Assembly (NCBI GenBank): GCA_048497495.1 | Contig: JAFHCF010000085.1 | Span: 1 to 51,614 of the forward strand | Reading direction: 5' to 3' | Origin: JAFHCF01 sp048497495 | GTDB taxonomy: Bacteria; Pseudomonadota; Alphaproteobacteria; Rhizobiales; Ancalomicrobiaceae | Length of the DNA stretch: 51,614 nucleotides | Shown here: in pieces, positions 24,191 through 33,700 of the stretch | How the letters are laid out: each line of letters begins with the position of its first letter | Numbering within the stretch: position 1 is the stretch's first letter | The notes under the pieces: generated by a model | What the model was told of the DNA's origin: nothing | What the model saw: the letters and a program-made list of their open reading frames with translations, nothing else | Database searches by the model: none | Made by a program: the position numbers and the translations under genes

Positions 24191-25270
24191 TCAGACGAAG
24201 AGCGCGTTGAACAGGAAGCCGACGGCGAGGATGCCGAGGCCGACGACCGCGATGAAGACGGCGATCAGCTTGGTGGTCAGCACCTTGCGCAGGATGATCA
24301 TCTCCGGCAGCGACAGGGCGATCACGCTCATCATGAAGGCGAGAACGGTGCCGAGCGCCGCTCCCTTGGTGATCAGCGCCTCGATGATCGGGATGATGCC
24401 GGCGGCGTTGGAATACATCGGGATACCGATGACGACGGCGGCGGGAACCGACCACCAGGCCTCGCGCCCCATGATCGAGGCGATCAGATCGACCGGCACA
24501 TAGCCGTGGATGAAGGCGCCGACGGCGATGCCGACGATGATCCACATCCAGACCTTGCCGACGATGTCCTTCACCGCCTCGATGCCGGCGCGGATGCGAT
24601 CGACGACGGTGACGGTCTCGACCGGCAGGTCGATCGCCCCGGCGCGGACGTTGCGGACCCAATCCTGAAGCCAGCCCTCGAGGTGCAGGCGGCCGATCAC
24701 CCAGCCGGAGACGATGGCGACGCCGAGGCCGAAGCCGAGATAGGTCAACGCCACCTTCCAGCCGACCAGCGCGAACAGGAGCCCGAGCGCCACCTCGTTG
24801 ACCATCGGCGCGGCGATCAGGAACGAGAAGGTCACCCCGAGCGGCACGCCGGCGGAGACGAAGCCGATGAAGAGCGGCACCGCCGAGCACGAACAGAACG
24901 GCGTGACGATGCCGAGCGAGGCGGCGGCGATGTTGCCGATCCCCTCGCGCCGTCCGGCGAGCAGGGCGCGGGTGCGTTCGGGCGAGAAGAAGCTGCGCAC
25001 GATCCCCATGGCGAAGACCACCAGGGTGAGCAGCATCAGGACCTTGGGGGTGTCGTAGACGAAGAAGGCGACCGCGTCGGCGGCGTGGCTTCCCGGCGCG
25101 AGCGGCAGGGCGGCGACGATTCGATCGGCGGCCGGCTGCAACAGGCCATAGACGAAGAACCAGACGGCGACGAAGACCACCGTCCCGGTGACCCAGAGTG
25201 TGGTGTTCGGCCGGGTGGGGCCCCTCGGCGCGGGCGCGGAGCAGACCTTGGTGGAACAGGCGTCGGTCAT
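24191..25270 (-). CDS. Permease of the DUF318/ArsP family
   Basis: An inner-membrane protein of 359 residues with about eight to ten helices. The family hallmark TPFCSCSAVPLFIGF carries a CxC pair (Cys126, Cys128); a second conserved segment is MYSNAAGIIPIIEAL. The N terminus is cysteine-bearing (TDACSTKVCS). ArsP members export trivalent organoarsenicals; others in the family are uncharacterised. The start ATG at 25270 overlaps the arsR stop as ATGA (25267–25270), placing it under the same regulator. The substrate is probably an arsenical, judged from context. Confidence 0.87.
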   Translation of the reverse strand: MTDACSTKVCSAPAPRGPTRPNTTLWVTGTVVFVAVWFFVYGLLQPAADRIVAALPLAPGSHAADAVAFFVYDTPKVLMLLTLVVFAMGIVRSFFSPERTRALLAGRREGIGNIAAASLGIVTPFCSCSAVPLFIGFVSAGVPLGVTFSFLIAAPMVNEVALGLLFALVGWKVALTYLGFGLGVAIVSGWVIGRLHLEGWLQDWVRNVRAGAIDLPVETVTVVDRIRAGIEAVKDIVGKVWMWIIVGIAVGAFIHGYVPVDLIASIMGREAWWSVPAAVVIGIPMYSNAAGIIPIIEALITKGAALGTVLAFMMSVIALSLPEMIILRKVLTTKLIAVFIAVVGLGILAVGFLFNALFV

Positions 25271-25572
25271 GCGGCTTCCTCTTCGTCGGCGTCGCGGGCG
25301 GCGACCGGCAATGCCAGGACGGCATCCACGACCGCGATGACCTTCGGGTCGAGCCGTGGCTTGCGGCGATAGCGTACCCACTGGGCGTCGCGCCGATCGG
25401 CGACGAGACCGGCGATCTTCAGCGCCCCCATGTGCCGCGACATCCGCGACTGGCTGGCGCCGAGCTTCCCCATCAACTCGCAGACGCAGTGCTCTTCCCC
25501 GTCCCACATGAGGCGGAGCGCCTCGAGCCGGGTCGGGTCGGACAGAGCATTCATCAGGTCGGTGGGGTTCAT
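25267..25572 (-). CDS. arsR: ArsR-family metalloregulator (CVC arsenite site)
   Basis: A 101-residue winged-helix repressor. The segment DGEEHCVCELMGKLGASQSRMSRHMGALKIAGLV contains the classical alpha-3 arsenite motif CVC (Cys29, Cys31) and the recognition helix. Arsenite binding should release it from DNA. The start is the ATG at 25572 (MNPTDLMNALSDPTRLEAL). It leads the permease–thioredoxin–dsbB operon and diverges from a second arsR at 25700, with operator-like dyads between. Confidence 0.92.
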   Translation of the reverse strand: MNPTDLMNALSDPTRLEALRLMWDGEEHCVCELMGKLGASQSRMSRHMGALKIAGLVADRRDAQWVRYRRKPRLDPKVIAVVDAVLALPVAARDADEEEAA

Positions 25573-25597
25573 CGGATCATCATCATTTTTTGCGCTA

Positions 25598-25613
25598 ATG
25601 CGTTCATGCGCAT
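25598..25613. promoter_or_regulatory. Inverted repeat in the divergent arsR–arsR gap
   Basis: ATGCG and CGCAT flank TTCATG, 25 bases before the minus-strand arsR start. It is a plausible ArsR half-site pair. TTGACG on the minus strand at about 25640 may be a -35 for the same operon. Confidence 0.4.
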
Positions 25614-25686
25614 AACTTGAACCGATCATGCGCCTTCGTCAATATCGGGGGAATGCGGAGGGCTTGCCAAATGATCGATAGTTCGG

Positions 25687-25699
25687 ATATCGTCGATAT
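25687..25699. promoter_or_regulatory. Palindrome abutting the second arsR start
   Basis: ATATCGTCGATAT is a perfect palindrome around a central T, ending at the base before the ATG at 25700. Binding here would block translation-proximal transcription of the plus-strand ars operon. Assignment to ArsR is inference. Confidence 0.45.
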
Positions 25700-26065
25700 A
25701 TGGATGAAAAAAGCGCCCTTCTCGCCTTCGCGGCACTCTCGCAGTCGACCCGTCTCGAGGTGTTTCGGCTGCTGATGCAGTTCGAGCCGCTGGGGCTTCC
25801 CGCCGGCGACGTCGCGCGGCGGCTCGCCGTGCCGCAGAACACGCTGTCCTCGCATCTGGCGGTCCTGGCTCGCGCCGGCCTGATCATGGCCGAACGACGG
25901 AGCCGGTCGATCATCTACCGCGCCAGCGTCGATGGTCTCGGCGACCTCGTCGATTTCCTCACCCACGACTGCTGTGGTGGCAACCCGCAGGTCTGCGCCG
26001 CCCTCGCCCCAGTCGTATCGCCCTCCACTGAAACTCCTCACGCCGACGAGGTTCCCCATGGCTGA
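25700..26065 (+). CDS. arsR: ArsR-family regulator with C-terminal cysteine site
   Basis: A 121-residue winged-helix protein (LSQSTRLEVFRLLMQFEPLGLPAGDVARRLAVPQNTLSSHLAVL). It lacks the CVC motif. A cysteine cluster sits near the C terminus instead, THDCCGGNPQVC (Cys91, Cys92, Cys99), the arsenite-site arrangement known from Acidithiobacillus-type ArsR. It leads the arsC–acr3 operon and overlaps arsC by 8 bases. Two unrelated arsenite-sensing site designs therefore face each other across one promoter region. Confidence 0.9.
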   Translation: MDEKSALLAFAALSQSTRLEVFRLLMQFEPLGLPAGDVARRLAVPQNTLSSHLAVLARAGLIMAERRSRSIIYRASVDGLGDLVDFLTHDCCGGNPQVCAALAPVVSPSTETPHADEVPHG

Positions 26066-26585
26066 TCGCATCTACAACGTGCTGTTCCTGTGCACCGGCA
26101 ACACCGCCCGTTCGATCCTCGCCGAGAGCATCCTGAGGAAGGAGGGCGCTGGGCATTACGCGGCGTTTTCCGCGGGGAGCCATCCCAAGGGGATCGTCAA
26201 CCCCTTCGCTCTGAAGGTGCTCGAACGGGGCGACTATCCGCTCGAGGGCCTGCGCTCGAAGGGTTGGGAAGAGTTCGCCGCCCCCGGCGCGCCGGTGATG
26301 GATTTCGTCTTCACCGTCTGCGACAGCGCCGCCGGCGAGGCCTGCCCGGTCTGGCCGGGTCAGCCGATGACCGCGCATTGGGGCATCGAGGACCCGGCGG
26401 CGGTCGAAGGCGCCGACATCCAGAAGGAAGCGGCCTTCGTCACCGCCATGCGCTACCTGAAGAACCGTATCACCGCCTTCACATCCCTGCCGATCGCCAG
26501 CATCGACCATCTGGCGCTGGGCAACAAGCTGCGCGAGATCGGTCGCCTGGAAGGCGCGACCGACGCGCGGGGAGGCACCAAATGA
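26058..26585 (+). CDS. arsC: Arsenate reductase, low-molecular-weight phosphatase fold
   Basis: A 175-residue cytoplasmic enzyme reducing arsenate to arsenite. The P-loop FLCTGNTARS carries the nucleophilic Cys12 and Arg18 (CX5R). Cys88 in FTVCDSAAGEAC and Cys96 could be the redox relay pair seen in thioredoxin-linked enzymes. The ATG at 26058 lies inside the end of arsR; the stop overlaps acr3 as ATGA. The length is greater than the 130–140 residues of the classical thioredoxin-linked type, owing to a C-terminal extension after about residue 140. Confidence 0.93.
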   Translation: MADRIYNVLFLCTGNTARSILAESILRKEGAGHYAAFSAGSHPKGIVNPFALKVLERGDYPLEGLRSKGWEEFAAPGAPVMDFVFTVCDSAAGEACPVWPGQPMTAHWGIEDPAAVEGADIQKEAAFVTAMRYLKNRITAFTSLPIASIDHLALGNKLREIGRLEGATDARGGTK

Positions 26586-27637
26586 GCGCCGTCTCCCAGA
26601 AGCTCTCGTTCCTCGACCGCTGGCTGACGTTGTGGATCTTCGCCGCGATGGCGCTCGGCGTCGCCATCGGCTGGTCGGTGCCCGGCGTCGAAGGGTTCAT
26701 CAACTCCTTCCAGGTCGGCACCACCAACATCCCCATCGCGATCGGCCTGATCGTCATGATGTATCCGCCCTTCGCCAAGGTACGCTACGAGGAGCTTCCC
26801 GACGTCTTCCGCGACCGCAAGGTGCTCGGCCTGTCCTTGGTGCAGAACTGGGTGATCGGGCCGATCCTGATGTTCGCGCTGGCCATCATCTTCCTGCCCG
26901 ACAAGCCGGAATACATGGTCGGCCTGATCCTGATCGGCTTGGCGCGGTGTATCGCCATGGTGATCGTGTGGAACGAACTGGCCAAGGGTTCGACCGAATA
27001 CGCCGCCGGCCTGGTCGCCTTCAATTCGATCTTCCAGGTGCTGTTCTACAGCGTCTACGCCTGGGCTTTCGTCACCGTGTTGCCGCCGCTGTTCGGGCTC
27101 TCCGGTTCGGTGGTCGACGTCTCGATCGGCCAGATTGCCGAGAGCGTCTTCATCTATCTCGGCATTCCCTGCATCGCCGGGGTGCTCACCCGGGTGATCA
27201 TGCTGCGCTTCGTCTCGAAGGAGTGGTACCACTCGACCTTCGTGCCGAGGATCGGGCCGCTGACGCTGGTCGCCCTGCTCTTCACCATCGTCGTGATGTT
27301 CTCGCTCAAGGGCAAGCTGATCGTCACCATCCCCTTCGACGTGGTGCGGATCGCCATCCCCCTGTTGATCTACTTCGTGGTGATGTTCGCGCTGTCCTTC
27401 GTCATGAGCCGTGGCATGGGCACCGACTATCGCCGCTGCACGACGCTGTGCTTCACGGCGGCGAGCAACAACTTCGAGCTGGCGATCGCCGTCGCGGTGG
27501 CGGTCTACGGCATCGACTCGGGCGTGGCCTTCGCCGCGGTGATCGGGCCGCTGGTCGAGGTGCCGGTGATGATCGCCCTGGTCAACGTCGCGCTGTGGAC
27601 GCGAGGGCGGTATTTCCCCAAGGAACAGGCCGCCTGA
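26582..27637 (+). CDS. acr3: Arsenite efflux permease ACR3
   Basis: A 351-residue inner-membrane exporter with ten hydrophobic segments. The ACR3 hallmark ARCIAMVIVWNELAKGS holds the conserved cysteine (Cys123); CTTLCFTAASNNFELAIAVAVA carries the second conserved membrane motif. It expels arsenite generated by the ArsC enzymes on both sides. The ATG at 26582 overlaps the arsC stop by four bases. Confidence 0.95.
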   Translation: MSAVSQKLSFLDRWLTLWIFAAMALGVAIGWSVPGVEGFINSFQVGTTNIPIAIGLIVMMYPPFAKVRYEELPDVFRDRKVLGLSLVQNWVIGPILMFALAIIFLPDKPEYMVGLILIGLARCIAMVIVWNELAKGSTEYAAGLVAFNSIFQVLFYSVYAWAFVTVLPPLFGLSGSVVDVSIGQIAESVFIYLGIPCIAGVLTRVIMLRFVSKEWYHSTFVPRIGPLTLVALLFTIVVMFSLKGKLIVTIPFDVVRIAIPLLIYFVVMFALSFVMSRGMGTDYRRCTTLCFTAASNNFELAIAVAVAVYGIDSGVAFAAVIGPLVEVPVMIALVNVALWTRGRYFPKEQAA

Positions 27638-27663
27638 GCCGCACCCGAACCCTCGCGCCGTCC

Positions 27664-27704
27664 CGGCCGAACGTCGCCCCTCGTGAAGGCGTGACGTTCG
27701 GCCG
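27664..27704 (+). promoter_or_regulatory. Long stem-loop between acr3 and the second arsC
   Basis: CGGCCGAACGTC and GACGTTCGGCCG pair perfectly over 12 bp with a 17-base loop, 27 bases after the acr3 stop. Without a T-run it may be an attenuator or processing site that separates expression of the two halves of the operon. Confidence 0.55.
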
Positions 27705-27737
27705 TCGATCGATCCTCTCGACCGGGAACCCGCCGTC

Positions 27738-28166
27738 ATGAACGTCGTCGTCTACCACAATCCGAAATGCGGCACGTCGCGCAACACCCTGGCCCTGATC
27801 CGCCATGCCGGGATCGAGCCGGAGGTGATCGAATATCTGAAGACGCCACCGACCCGCGCCGAACTGGTCGAGCTGATCGCGCGGATGGGCGTCCCGGTTC
27901 GCGCGGTGATCCGCGAGAAGGGCACACCCTACGCCGAACTCGGCCTCGCCGATCCGACGCTCTCCGACGACCGACTGATCGACGCGATGATCGCCGATCC
28001 GATCCTGATCAACCGGCCGATCGTCGTCACCCCGAACGGCGTTCGGCTGTGCCGGCCGTCGGAAGCCGTGCTCGATCTGCTGCCCGAAATGCCCACGGCC
28101 GAGTTCCGCAAGGAGGACGGCGAGTTGGTGGTCGACGCGAACGGTCGTCCGGCCCCCAAGGGCTGA
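27738..28166 (+). CDS. arsC: Arsenate reductase, glutaredoxin-linked (ArsC/Spx fold)
   Basis: A protein of 142 residues. The active site HNPKCGTSRNTL gives Cys11. INRPIVVTPNGVRLCRPSE is the conserved region holding the arsenate-binding arginine. This is the plasmid R773-type family, unrelated to the phosphatase-fold enzyme at 26058, so the island carries two convergently evolved arsenate reductases. It starts 100 bases after acr3, across the stem-loop. Confidence 0.94.
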   Translation: MNVVVYHNPKCGTSRNTLALIRHAGIEPEVIEYLKTPPTRAELVELIARMGVPVRAVIREKGTPYAELGLADPTLSDDRLIDAMIADPILINRPIVVTPNGVRLCRPSEAVLDLLPEMPTAEFRKEDGELVVDANGRPAPKG

Positions 28167-28263
28167 GACTTCGCCGCCATCGGCGGACATGAGCGGCGAA
28201 CGACGCGGATGATCGCGAACCGGTTCGCCATCCCGACCAGCGCCCATCCGAGGACTACCGACG

Positions 28264-28980
28264 ATGCCGTCCGATCTTCCCAACATCGATGCGAGGTTGC
28301 TTGCCGCGCCGACGGCGGATCACCTCGCCGTGGCCACGCCGGCGACCCATCCGCCGCGCATCCTGTTGCTCTACGGCTCGCTCAGGGAGCGCTCCTACAG
28401 CCGCCTGCTGACCTTCGAGGCCGAGCGTCTGCTGCGGTACTTCGGCGCGGAAACGCGGGTGTTCGATCCCCATGGCCTGCCGCTGCCCGACGGCGCGGCG
28501 GTCGACCATCCCAAGGTCCAGGAATTGCGTGACCTGATGGCATGGTCGGAGGGTCAGGTGTGGACCAGCCCGGAACGCCACGGCGCCATGAGCGCGGTAC
28601 TGAAGGCGCAGATCGACTGGGTGCCGCTGGCGCTCGGCGCCATTCGGCCGACGCAAGGGCGCACGCTGGCCTTGATGCAGGTCTGCGGCGGGTCGCAGTC
28701 CTTCAACGCGGTCAACCAGATGCGCATCCTCGGCCGCTGGATGCGGATGATCACCATCCCCAACCAGTCGTCGGTCGCGAAAGCCTTCGAGGAGTTCGAC
28801 GAGGCCGGCCGGATGCGGCCGTCGTCCTACTACGACCGGGTGGTCGACGTGATGGAGGAACTGGTCAAGTTCACGCTCCTCACCCGCGATCGCTCGGACT
28901 ACCTCACCAGCCGCTACAGCGAACGCAAGGAAGCGGCGGAAAAACTCGAAGCGCGACTGGCGCTCGCGGCGGTGCGATGA
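28264..28980 (+). CDS. arsH: NADPH-dependent FMN reductase ArsH
   Basis: A 238-residue flavoprotein. ILLLYGSLRERSYSRLL is the FMN-phosphate loop and SPERHGAMSAVLKAQIDWVPL the flavodoxin-like motif typical of ArsH. It oxidises trivalent organoarsenicals to less toxic pentavalent forms. As last gene of the plus-strand ars operon, it complements the organoarsenical-type permease on the other strand. A stem-loop follows at 29025. Confidence 0.94.
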   Translation: MPSDLPNIDARLLAAPTADHLAVATPATHPPRILLLYGSLRERSYSRLLTFEAERLLRYFGAETRVFDPHGLPLPDGAAVDHPKVQELRDLMAWSEGQVWTSPERHGAMSAVLKAQIDWVPLALGAIRPTQGRTLALMQVCGGSQSFNAVNQMRILGRWMRMITIPNQSSVAKAFEEFDEAGRMRPSSYYDRVVDVMEELVKFTLLTRDRSDYLTSRYSERKEAAEKLEARLALAAVR

Positions 28981-29024
28981 GACCGACGGCCCGGGACGGC
29001 GGCGCATCGGGCCGTCGCGGAAAC

Positions 29025-29063
29025 GCCGATTTCTCGTCCGCGTCGGGTGCATGAGAAATCGGC
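29025..29063. terminator. Stem-loop between converging arsH and efflux operon
   Basis: GCCGATTTCTC and GAGAAATCGGC form a perfect 11-bp stem with a 17-base loop between the arsH stop (28980) and the converging outer-membrane gene (29187). It may terminate transcription from both sides. The remainder of the 206-base gap is featureless. Confidence 0.5.
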
Positions 29064-29186
29064 CTGACGCCGGCGCGACCGGCCGGATCACCTCGACGGG
29101 GTGCTGGCCGCGCGGCGGATCGCCGCAAGGCACCGGGATGATCGCCGCGATGGCTCGAGAGCCGATCGACGGCGGCGGTCTCCGGT

Positions 29187-30734
29187 TCAATCCGAGACGA
29201 ATTCGGCGGTCGTCACCCTCAGATGCGGTCCGACGTTCTCATCCCTCACCTCGGGCTTCGTCGTATCGACCGGCCGCTTCCATCCGCCGCCGAGTGCCTT
29301 GGCGAGGGCGACGTGATCGGTGGCGATCGCCACCCGGCTCTGGATCAGCGTGTCCTCGGCCGAATAGAGCGAACGCTCGGCGTCGAGCACGTCGAGGAAG
29401 CTGGCGCTGCCGCTCTGGTAGAGTGCCCGCGACAGGGTCGCGGCCCGACGATACTGGTTCGCCGCCTCCGTCAGGCTGCGGGCGCGACTGCGTTCCTTCG
29501 AGATCGAGACCAGCGCGTTCTCGACGTCCTCGAGGGCGTCGAGGACGCTGCTGCGCCAAGCGATCAGATTTTGATCGCGTACCGCCGCCGCCTCGTCGCG
29601 GGCGGCGATGAGCTTGCCCCCTTCGAAGATCGGCACGTTCACCGAGGGGCCCCAAGACCAGGCGATCGTCGAGGCCTTGGCGAGATCGCCGACGCGGGTG
29701 GCCGAGGTCGTGATCGAACCGGACAGGCTGATGCTCGGATAGAGCGCCGCCTCGGCGGCGCCGACCTTCGCCGTGGCTTGCGCCAGCCGCCGTTCGGCGG
29801 CCCGCACGTCGGGGCGGTTGGTGAGCACATCGGCCGGCAGGCCGGCGGGCAGGCTGCGGCGCGGCGAAGGGATCGATCCGCCGCGGGTCATCTCGCCGAC
29901 GAGGGTGCCCGGCGCGCGGCCGGTCAGGATCGACAGGCGGTGCACCGTCTGGGCCAGCGTGGCTTCGAGGCTCGGGATCTGGGCTTCGGTGGTCGCCGCC
30001 TGGGCATTGGCCTTGGAACTGTCGACCGCCGATGCCGAACCCGCCTCGTACTTGGTCCGCGTGAGGCCGGCGGTCTCGCGCTGCGACCTCGCGGTGCGCC
30101 GCGCGAGTGCGATGCGGGACTGATAGCCGCGTGCCTCGATGTAGTTGGAGGCGACGTCGCCGACGAGCGTCAGCAGGGTCGAATCGAGATCGTCTTGCGT
30201 GGCGACGACGCCGGCGGTCGCCGCTTCGAGCGAGCGGACGTTCGCGCCGAAGAGATCGAGTTCCCAGCCGGCGTCGAAACCACCCTGGAAGAGGTTCGAC
30301 ACGCGCGAACCGCTGGTCGTCGCCGAGGCGACCTTCTGCTGGCGTGTCGCCGATGCCGATCCGTCGAGGGTCGGCAAGAGCCCGCCGATCGCCCCGCGAC
30401 GCGATGCCCGAGCCTCGCGGATCTTCGCCTTGGCGGAGGCGACGTCGAGATTGCCGGCGACGGCCTCCTCCATCAGGCGGTCGAGCACCGGATCACGCAG
30501 ATCGCGCCACCATTCGCCGAGCGCCACCGTCGTCACCGACTTGCCGTCGACGGCCCGATACCACCGTGCCGGTACGTTCGTGGCCGACGGAGCGAGGTAG
30601 TCCGGCCCGACCGCGCATCCGCCCAGGATCAGGAGCGAGACGAGGAGGCTTGCGACTTGCGTCGAGCGGCGGCGTCCCCGAAAAGGGCGGCGACCGGAGC
30701 CGGTCGACCGGTCGAGGGCGATGGAACGAGTCAT
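29187..30734 (-). CDS. Outer-membrane efflux lipoprotein (OprM/NodT family)
   Basis: A 515-residue TolC-like channel subunit. The lipobox LLILGGC places the lipidated Cys at about 40 after a long basic leader. Two OEP repeats follow, with the typical GPDYLAPSATNVPARW start, a WWRDLRDPVLDRLM segment and VLTNRPDVRAAERRL. It would form the outer-membrane exit duct. The ATG at 30734 overlaps the RND gene stop as ATGA (30731–30734). It is the only channel gene in the operon, so it may serve both the RND pump and the MacAB-like transporter. Confidence 0.94.
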   Translation of the reverse strand: MTRSIALDRSTGSGRRPFRGRRRSTQVASLLVSLLILGGCAVGPDYLAPSATNVPARWYRAVDGKSVTTVALGEWWRDLRDPVLDRLMEEAVAGNLDVASAKAKIREARASRRGAIGGLLPTLDGSASATRQQKVASATTSGSRVSNLFQGGFDAGWELDLFGANVRSLEAATAGVVATQDDLDSTLLTLVGDVASNYIEARGYQSRIALARRTARSQRETAGLTRTKYEAGSASAVDSSKANAQAATTEAQIPSLEATLAQTVHRLSILTGRAPGTLVGEMTRGGSIPSPRRSLPAGLPADVLTNRPDVRAAERRLAQATAKVGAAEAALYPSISLSGSITTSATRVGDLAKASTIAWSWGPSVNVPIFEGGKLIAARDEAAAVRDQNLIAWRSSVLDALEDVENALVSISKERSRARSLTEAANQYRRAATLSRALYQSGSASFLDVLDAERSLYSAEDTLIQSRVAIATDHVALAKALGGGWKRPVDTTKPEVRDENVGPHLRVTTAEFVSD

Positions 30735-33700
30735 GTCGGGGACCCTTGGCGATGGGCGGCGGTCTTGGCGGAGAAGATCCGGCGCACGGTGACGAAGAGG
30801 AGCGGGATGAAGAACACGCCGAGGACGGTGGCGGCGATCATGCCGCCCATGACGCCGATGCCGATCGAATTCTGCGCCCCCGAACCGGCGCCGGACGCCA
30901 CCGCCAGCGGGGTCACGCCGAGAATGAAGGCGAAGGAGGTCATCAGGATCGGCCTCAGTCGTCGGCGCGCGGCATCGAGCGTCGCCTCGACGAGGGCTAT
31001 GCCCGCCGCCTCCCGTTCCTTGGCGAATTCGACGATCAGGATCGCGTTCTTGGCGGTGAGTCCGATCGTGGTGAGCAGGCCCACCTTGAAGTAGACGTCG
31101 TTCGCCTGTCCGAAGAGGAGCGCCGCGGCGAGCGCCCCGAAGATGCCGACCGGCACGGCCAGCATGACGGCGAAGGGGATCGACCAGCTCTCGTAGAGGG
31201 CGGCGAGGGCCAGGAACACGACGAGGCCGGAGATCGCGTAGAGCGTGGTCGCCTGGTTGCCGGAGAGCCGCTCCTGCGCCGATAGCCCGGTCCATTCGTG
31301 CGAGAAGCCGGGCGGCAGGGCGGCGACCATGGTGTCGATGACGTCCATGGCGGTGCCCGAGGAGACGCCGGCGGCGGTCGATCCCTGGATCTCCACCGAC
31401 GCCTGACCGTTGTAGCGTTCCAACCGCGGCGAGCCGTGGGTCCAGTGCGTCGACAGAATGGCCGCGAAGGGCACCATCGTGCCGGCGCCGTTGCGCACGT
31501 ACCAGCGATCGAGGTCGCGCGGTTGCATGCGGAAGTCGGCATCCCCCTGGAGATAGACCGACTTGACGCGTCCGCGATCGATGAAGTCGTTGACGTAACC
31601 GGAGCCCCAGGCGGTCGAGAGCGTCGTGTCGATGTCGGAGAGCGAGACGCCGAGGGCGCTCGCCTTCTCCTGATCGACGTCGATGGCGAACTGCGGCGTG
31701 TCCTCCTGGCCGTTCGGTCGGGTTCCGGAGAGCCGTCGATCGGCGGCCGCCGCGCCGAGGAGGCGGTTGCGCGTCTCGATCAGCTTTTCGTGCCCGGCGC
31801 CGGTGGTGTCCTGGAGATGGAAGTTGAAGCCCGACGACGAGCCCATGCCCTGGATCGCCGGCGGCGTCAGGGCGAAGACCTGGGCGTCGCGGATCGTCAT
31901 GAAGCGCCCCATCGCCCGTCCGGCGATGGCGTGGGCGGCGAGATCGGCGCGTTTGCGCGAGGCGAATTCCTTGAGCCGGACGAAGGCGAGACCGACGTTC
32001 TGACCCTGGCCCATGAAGGAGAAGCCCGAGACCGTCATGACGCCCTCGACCCCGTCCTTCTCGTTCTGCAGGAAGTGGTCGGAGACGTCCTTCAACACCC
32101 GCTCGGTTCGATCCTGCGTGGCGCCGACCGGCAGGTTGACGAGGGTGATGAGGATGCCCTGATCCTCCTCGGGTAGGAAGGAGGAGGGCAGGCGGGTGAA
32201 GAGCACGCCGATGCCGACGACGATCAGCGCGAAGACGAGGAGGAAGCGGCGCGAGCGACCGAGCACCCCGCCGACCGCCGCCTCGTATCGGATGGTGGTG
32301 CGGTCGAAGGCGCGGTTGAACCAGCCGAACGGCCCCTTCTGGGTGCCGTGGTCGGCCGCCGGACGCAGGATCGTCGCGCAGAGCGCCGGCGTCAGGATCA
32401 GGGCGACCAGCACCGAGAGCACCATCGCCGCGACGATGGTGATCGAGAACTGGCGATAGATGACGCCGACCGAACCGCCGAAGAAGGCCATCGGCACGAA
32501 GACCGCCGAGAGCACCGTGGCGATGCCGACGAGCGCTCCGGTGATCTCCGACATCGACTCGATCGTCGCCTCGCGTGGACCGAGGCCCTTCTCGCGCATC
32601 ACCCGCTCGACGTTCTCGACGACCACGATGGCGTCGTCGACGAGCAGGCCGATCGCCAGCACCATGGCGAACATGGTCAGCGTGTTGATCGAATAGCCGG
32701 CGACCGCCAGAACGCCGAAGGTTCCGAGGAGCACGACCGGCACGGCCAGCGTCGGGATCAACGTGGCGCGGATGTTCTGCAGGAACACCAGCATGACGAC
32801 GAAGACGAGCACGATCGCCTCGATCAGGGTCTTGACCACTTCCTCGATCGACAGGCGCACGAAGGGCGTCGTGTCGTAGGGGTAGACCACCTCGACGCCC
32901 TGGGGCAGCGTCACCTTCAATCGGTCGATGGTGGTCTGAACGGCCTGGGCCGTGGAGATCGCATTGGCCCCGGAGGCGAGCTTGATCGCCAGACCCGCCG
33001 CCGAATTTCCGTTGTAGTGCGACAGCGAGTTGTAGCTCTTGGCGCCGAGTTCCACCCGGGCGACGTCGTCGAGGCGAACGAGCGAACCGTCGGTGGCGCT
33101 CTTCAGGATGATGCCGCGGAACTGCTCCGGGGTCTGGAGCCGGCTCTTGGCGGTGATGGTCGCGTTGAGCTGTTGGCCGGCGACCGTCGGAAGGCCGCCG
33201 AGTTGCCCTGCCGACACCTGCGTGTTCTGAGCCTTGATCGCGGTGGCGACGTCGCCCGGCATCAGGGCGTATTTCACGAGTTTGTCCGGATCGAGCCAGA
33301 TGCGCATCGCATAGTTCGACCCGAAGAGCTGGGTTTCGCCGACACCGGGCACCCGCTTCAGCGTGTCGTTCAGCGAGGAGTCGACGTAGTCGGCGAGGTC
33401 GTTCGTCGAGAGCCGGCCGTCGGTGGAGACGAAGGCGACCACCATCAGGAAGCCGTTCGACGTCTTGTTGACGGTGACCCCGTTCGACTGGACCACCTGC
33501 GGCAATTGCGAGGTGACGAGTTGCAGTTTGTTCTGCACCTGCATCTGCGCGACGTCGGCATCGGTCCCGCTCTTGAAGGTGAGCGTGATCGAGGACTGGC
33601 CGGTCGAGGTCGAGGTCGAGGCCATGTAGTCGAGATTGTCGACGCCGGTCATGCCCTGTTCGATGACCTTGGTCACCGAATTTTCCACCGTCTGCGCGTC

